Assembly: GCA_902787555.1 (NCBI GenBank)
Contig: CADAGO010000025.1
Location: 44,099 to 108,098, forward strand
Source: an uncultured Bacteroidales bacterium
GTDB lineage: Bacteria; Bacteroidota; Bacteroidia; Bacteroidales; Bacteroidaceae
Length of the DNA: 64,000 nucleotides
Direction: 5' to 3'
Notes under the pieces: generated by a model
Database searches by the model: none
Seen by the model: only the letters and a program-made list of their open reading frames with translations
What the model was told of the DNA's origin: nothing
Program-made: the position numbers and the translations under genes
Part shown: one piece after another, positions 61,188 to 64,000 of the stretch
Numbering within the stretch: position 1 is the stretch's first letter
How the letters are laid out: every line of letters starts with the position of its first letter

Positions 61188-61344
61188 GTTCCAAATGTTC
61201 CAGTTCCAAATGTTCCAATTAAAAAATTGGATACAAACATCCCTTTTAAGAGTTGTATAACTAATTGATATATAAGTAGTTATATATAAAAAAGGGAGTG
61301 AATGGAATACCTAAAAAAATTATTGGAACAACTGGAATTGGAAC
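61188..61344. repeat. dyad array of GTTCCA boxes
   Basis: GTTCCA at 61188, 61197, 61203 and 61212 (steps 9, 6, 9) and the complement TGGAAY at 61303, 61324, 61333 and 61339 (steps 21, 9, 6). Between them lie CCCTTTT…AAAAAAGGG and an AT-rich centre (TATATAAGTAGTTATATA). The arrangement is mirror-symmetric and resembles a replication origin or a strong operator. Confidence 0.8.
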
Positions 61345-61383
61345 GCAAGGTCATTCAAATTTCATCTAAAAAGCTGTAATACA

Positions 61384-62691
61384 ATGAGATACGATATTTC
61401 AAAATCAATTGCGCCTAAGATGCCATACCTTGGCAAAGGGACAGAATGTATTAAAATCCTGCTTTCTCAGGCGTCAAAAGACATGCATGAGCCTCTGGTT
61501 CCTATGCTTTTCCCTATACTTGGCGCACATATCAGTGGTTCTGAATTTCAGTACCCCGACCTCAGTTGGAAGGAATTATGTGGCATGATGGCAAATCTTG
61601 TGGCCGATTCGGGCTGTAATAAGGGTCAATTGTCCAATCTTGTGGAGGCTATTTGCCGTGATTTTCGTCAGCACGATGATGCAGAACTGAAGAAACTTGT
61701 GGAATGGTCGAAGCAGGTGAAGAGCAGAGGGGCTAATAAAGAGAAGCCCGTCCGACCGGAAGTTGCCATCTGGTTTCCACCAAGCGACATCACTAACGCG
61801 GCTTACATTCAGAACTCTATGGCTTGCGAAACTCTTGGTGGCCGAACTCAGTACCTCAATATGCCCGAGGTGGAGATGGCCGACAAACTGTGTGGTGGGC
61901 ATAAACAAGTGACACAGATGCTCCGCAATATCTACGACCGCCAGCGGGCAGGTGCATTGCGTGCCACAGCTGATGGTGTGACGGGCAATCCGATTCTGCG
62001 TACCAACCTGACCATCTCGTCTACGCCCTACGCTACACGCAAGTTCTATAAGAACGAACTCTTCAACGGCATGTTTGGCCGCATGGTCTTCTCCTACAAG
62101 GCTCGCACCAACCGCGACGGCCGTATACCGCGACAGGGCAGGTACAAGGAAGAATTCTATCAGAAGCTGGACGAGTATCTGACACGTCTCAGTACCTGCA
62201 AAGGCCGCTACATCATCCGTCCGTTGAACATGCTCACGGACAAGCTGGCACAAGACATGGCTTCGTTGGCCGATTTGGCTGATGATGATATTCTCTGGGA
62301 TGTTTCAAAACGTGCTTTGGTGTCTGCGTGGAAGGCTGGATGTGTGATGTGGGTGCTCAATAACCAAACTTGGACGAAGTCGATGGGCGAGGTAGTAGAA
62401 TGGTTGGTATATCATGACATCTGGAGCAAGATGCAGATATTTGCCGACATGCTTAGCCTCGATGGCGGCCAAGTGAGTGAGGCACAGCGTCGTGGCCCGA
62501 AGAATATGCTCGATAGCCTGCCTGACACCTTCAACGAGGCTCAGTTGGAGGCACTCCGCACCAACCTTGGCAAGAGTTCTGAGGGTACCAACGGGCAATT
62601 GCGTAAATGGGTGTTCCGCAAGTTCATCACCTATTCGGCAGAGACAGGTCTGTACACGAAAACCAACGAATACTTGAAAGGCAATGGATAG
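61384..62691 (+). CDS. DUF3987-like protein with degenerate P-loop
   Basis: A 435-residue protein resembling the DUF3987 group found next to CHC2/Toprim primases. Where a P-loop GSGKS is expected the sequence reads DSGCNKGQLSNLVEAI, so nucleotide binding is doubtful. Later motifs: LGGRTQYLNMPEVEMADKLCGG and ISSTPYATRKFYKNELFNGMFGRMVFSYKAR. Its stop overlaps the primase start by 8 bp. Inferred role: replication accessory protein of a mobile element. Confidence 0.65.
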   Translation: MRYDISKSIAPKMPYLGKGTECIKILLSQASKDMHEPLVPMLFPILGAHISGSEFQYPDLSWKELCGMMANLVADSGCNKGQLSNLVEAICRDFRQHDDAELKKLVEWSKQVKSRGANKEKPVRPEVAIWFPPSDITNAAYIQNSMACETLGGRTQYLNMPEVEMADKLCGGHKQVTQMLRNIYDRQRAGALRATADGVTGNPILRTNLTISSTPYATRKFYKNELFNGMFGRMVFSYKARTNRDGRIPRQGRYKEEFYQKLDEYLTRLSTCKGRYIIRPLNMLTDKLAQDMASLADLADDDILWDVSKRALVSAWKAGCVMWVLNNQTWTKSMGEVVEWLVYHDIWSKMQIFADMLSLDGGQVSEAQRRGPKNMLDSLPDTFNEAQLEALRTNLGKSSEGTNGQLRKWVFRKFITYSAETGLYTKTNEYLKGNG

Positions 62692-63200
62692 ATTCGAACT
62701 TCAAAAGCTCCGCGACCTTCCCATTGAGGGGGTCGCAGAGCGGCTCGGACTGCGGGTGGTGCGCCACAAGTGCCTCTGTCCGTTCCACGACGACCACCAT
62801 GCAAGCATGTCGTTCAAGGTGAGCAAGAACATGTTCCGATGCTTTGTGTGTGGGGCAAGCGGCGGGACGATCGACCTCGTGATGAAATATCTGAGGAAGG
62901 ACTTCAAGGAGGCGTGCCAATGGCTGGGCGGGGCTGACTTTAGGGTCCTTAAGGACTTTAAGGACTCTAAAGACCTTAAGGTTAAAGCCCCGCCCGCCGC
63001 TACTCGCGCTTCTTCGAGCGCCCGTGGCTCTCGCCCGAGGCACGACGGTTTCTTTTCGACGAACGACGGCTCGACCCAAGGGTGGTGCGCTGGTGCCGAC
63101 TCACCTCATGGCGCGACAAGCAAGGCGTGCCTTGGCTGCAGATACCTTATTATAATCGTGAAGGGCAACTCATCGGCATCCAAAACCGCAACCTCGGCAA

Positions 63201-63232
63201 GTCCCCCTCGGGGGATTTAGGGGGGCTGCCCC
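63201..63232. repeat. GC-rich dispersed repeat, copy 4 (in coding sequence)
   Basis: GTCCCCCTCGGGGGATTTAG then GGGGGGCT inside the primase Toprim part, translated SPSGDLGG without breaking the frame. Confidence 0.75.
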
Positions 63233-63433
63233 GATTCCGCTTTCCAAGCGGCTCCCGATGCAGCATCTACAACCTGCCCGTGCTGAAGATGCTCAAACCA
63301 GGCGAACCGCTCTACATCACCGAAGGCTGCTCCGACTGCTGGGCGATGCTCTCCGCAGGCCACAAGGCAATAGCCATCCCCTCAGCCACCCTGCTCAAGC
63401 CAAAAGACCTTGAGCTGCTGAAAAGTCTGAGCA

Positions 63434-63490
63434 CCTCCCCCTCGGGGGAGATGGAGGGGGGCTATTCCTCAGAGGGGTCGGGGAGGGGTC
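63434..63490. repeat. GC-rich dispersed repeat, copy 5 (in coding sequence)
   Basis: CTCCCCCTCGGGGGAGATGG then AGGGGGGCT followed by a second G-rich part (GGGGTCGGGGAGGGGTC), translated SPSGEMEGGYSSEGSGRG, between the two Toprim motifs. Confidence 0.75.
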
Positions 63491-63626
63491 TTTGTTGCCA
63501 TATGTACCCCGACCGCGACGAGCCAGGCGAACGGCTCTTCCTCCAGCTGAAAGAGGTATTGCCCAACCTCCAGCACCACCAGTTGCCCGTGGGCTGCAAG
63601 GACTTCAGCGAATATTACCTAAAAGA

Positions 63627-63666
63627 CAGACCCCCCAACCCCCTTTAGGGGGAGAAGGGGGTCTCA
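63627..63666. repeat. GC-rich dispersed repeat, copy 6
   Basis: GACCCCCCAACCCCCTTTAG then GGGGGAGAAGGGGGTC covers the last codons and stop of the primase, a perfect outer stem GACCCCC/GGGGGTC. Confidence 0.75.
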
Positions 63667-63774
63667 ACTCCCCGTCACCAACCTGCCCTTATTCGTCAAT
63701 AATCCGAGGTTATTTAGCAATAAGGGTGTTCTGCTTTAAAATACAGAAATATTTTCGAAATAGTTTCTAAAATA
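63649..63774. other. noncoding gap after the primase
   Basis: Apart from the end of repeat copy 6 I see nothing specific; AT-rich and ending in the promoter described next. Confidence 0.5.
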
Positions 63775-63806
63775 TTTGCATAATTGAAATATTTTTCGTA
63801 ACTTTG
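63775..63806 (+). promoter_or_regulatory. promoter upstream of the right-edge gene
   Basis: TTTG (63775-63778), 20-nt spacer, TAACTTTG (63799-63806). A perfect 7-bp inverted repeat GCAGTAC (63806-63812) / GTACTGC (63826-63832) overlaps the start site and could be an operator. Confidence 0.7.
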
Positions 63807-63832
63807 CAGTACCATTTGAGAGATAGTACTGC

Positions 63833-63895
63833 AATGTGGGCTTCGGCTCAGCAAACTCGAACAAGTTCGGTCTGCATTCGCTCTTGCACCACATT
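63833..63895 (+). ncRNA. structured leader hairpin
   Basis: AATGTGG (63833-63839) pairs with CCACATT (63889-63895); inside, CGAAC-AA-GTTCG forms a second palindrome (63858-63869). Part of a leader of about 180 nt before the ATG at 63993. Confidence 0.4.
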
Positions 63896-63992
63896 TGTCA
63901 CCGTAATTCAAGAGTGGGTTACAGCGGGATGCAGCCACCCGGAAGCAGTTGGTTGCGACAATAATTCCAATACCACAAAAAACACAACAGGT

Positions 63993-64000
63993 ATGATTGA
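63993..64000 (+). CDS. start of a gene cut by the window edge
   Basis: ATG ATT GA at the extreme right edge, downstream of a clear promoter and structured leader. Only two codons are visible, so it is a prediction from context. Confidence 0.3.

Larger units (their letters stand above)
62684..63648 (+). pseudogene. CHC2 zinc-finger / Toprim primase with frameshift
   Basis: Two frames together encode one DnaG-like primase. The first (from 62684) has the zinc finger LCPFHDDHHASMSFK…RCFVCGASGG. The second (in frame with 63082 and open back to about 62986) has RYSRFFERPWLSPEARRFLFDERR, LYITEGCSDCWAMLSAG and the Toprim Asp pair YPDRDEPGE. The change of frame (-1 relative to the first) must fall between the stop TAA at 62983-62985 of the second frame and about 62995, next to the run CCCC at 62988-62991. 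The first frame otherwise ends at 63220. GC-rich dispersed repeats sit inside and at the end of the second part. Confidence 0.8.

Overview
The window looks like a chromosome segment of a Prevotella-type Bacteroidales. The evidence is Bacteroidota-specific genes (PUR-alpha-like DUF3276, DUF5606, DUF6078, lipoprotein TlpA/DUF4369 thioredoxins, type B ribosomal protein L31) and the TTTG / TAnnTTTG promoter pattern of this phylum in front of many genes. Dispersed short intergenic repeats of the kind common in Prevotella point the same way. The genus is an inference.

Housekeeping blocks: 1-10 kb holds a dynamin/Era-like GTPase, the nusB-yajC-ybbR-coaE-DUF5606 operon, tRNA-Cys, tilS, a CNNM-type transporter and upp. 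30-56.7 kb holds rpmE2, a 5'-nucleotidase and class II aldolase. It continues with an M13 peptidase-metA-U32 peptidase operon, an ABC-F ATPase, tatAC next to Tat-type iron-sulfur oxidoreductases, and a cobalamin adenosyltransferase. rpiB, a flavodoxin, an operon of ABC ATPase + two TlpA thioredoxins + a YqiA-like esterase + udk, and nadA-mnmA complete it.

Accessory regions: (1) 10.5-17.3 kb is a run of small, mostly unrecognised minus-strand genes, including a VWA protein, a DnaB-like ATPase and a protein made of 18-residue helical repeats. (2) 17.4-27.3 kb looks like a defence island. Its core is a two-gene operon with its own promoter: a giant fusion of an HsdM/HsdS-like DNA methyltransferase fold with degenerate catalytic motif, 18-residue helical repeats and a histidine-kinase ATPase, followed by a receiver-domain protein. 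Upstream lie a possible nuclease-like protein, a WYL regulator, a dual-OB-like protein, two DUF488 proteins and a HigBA-type toxin-antitoxin pair. (3) 27.4-30.2 kb carries a VapE helicase flanked by 11-bp-period iteron arrays in opposite orientation, then about 700 bp of dense noncoding repeats. (4) 56.8-59.1 kb carries a 528-residue TnpB/Cas12-like RuvC protein without zinc-ribbon cysteines, directly beside a six-repeat CRISPR array with 29-30 nt spacers. There are no cas1/cas2 genes; an anti-repeat-like sequence and a strong promoter lie in the flank. This is the best candidate for a new miniature type V-like system. (5) 59.1-64 kb is a replication-type module: unknown proteins with structured leaders, a DUF3987-like protein preceded by a dyad array of GTTCCA boxes, and a CHC2/Toprim primase broken by a frameshift and containing dispersed GC-rich repeats.

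All functional calls come from reading the sequence and recalling families; no database search was run.
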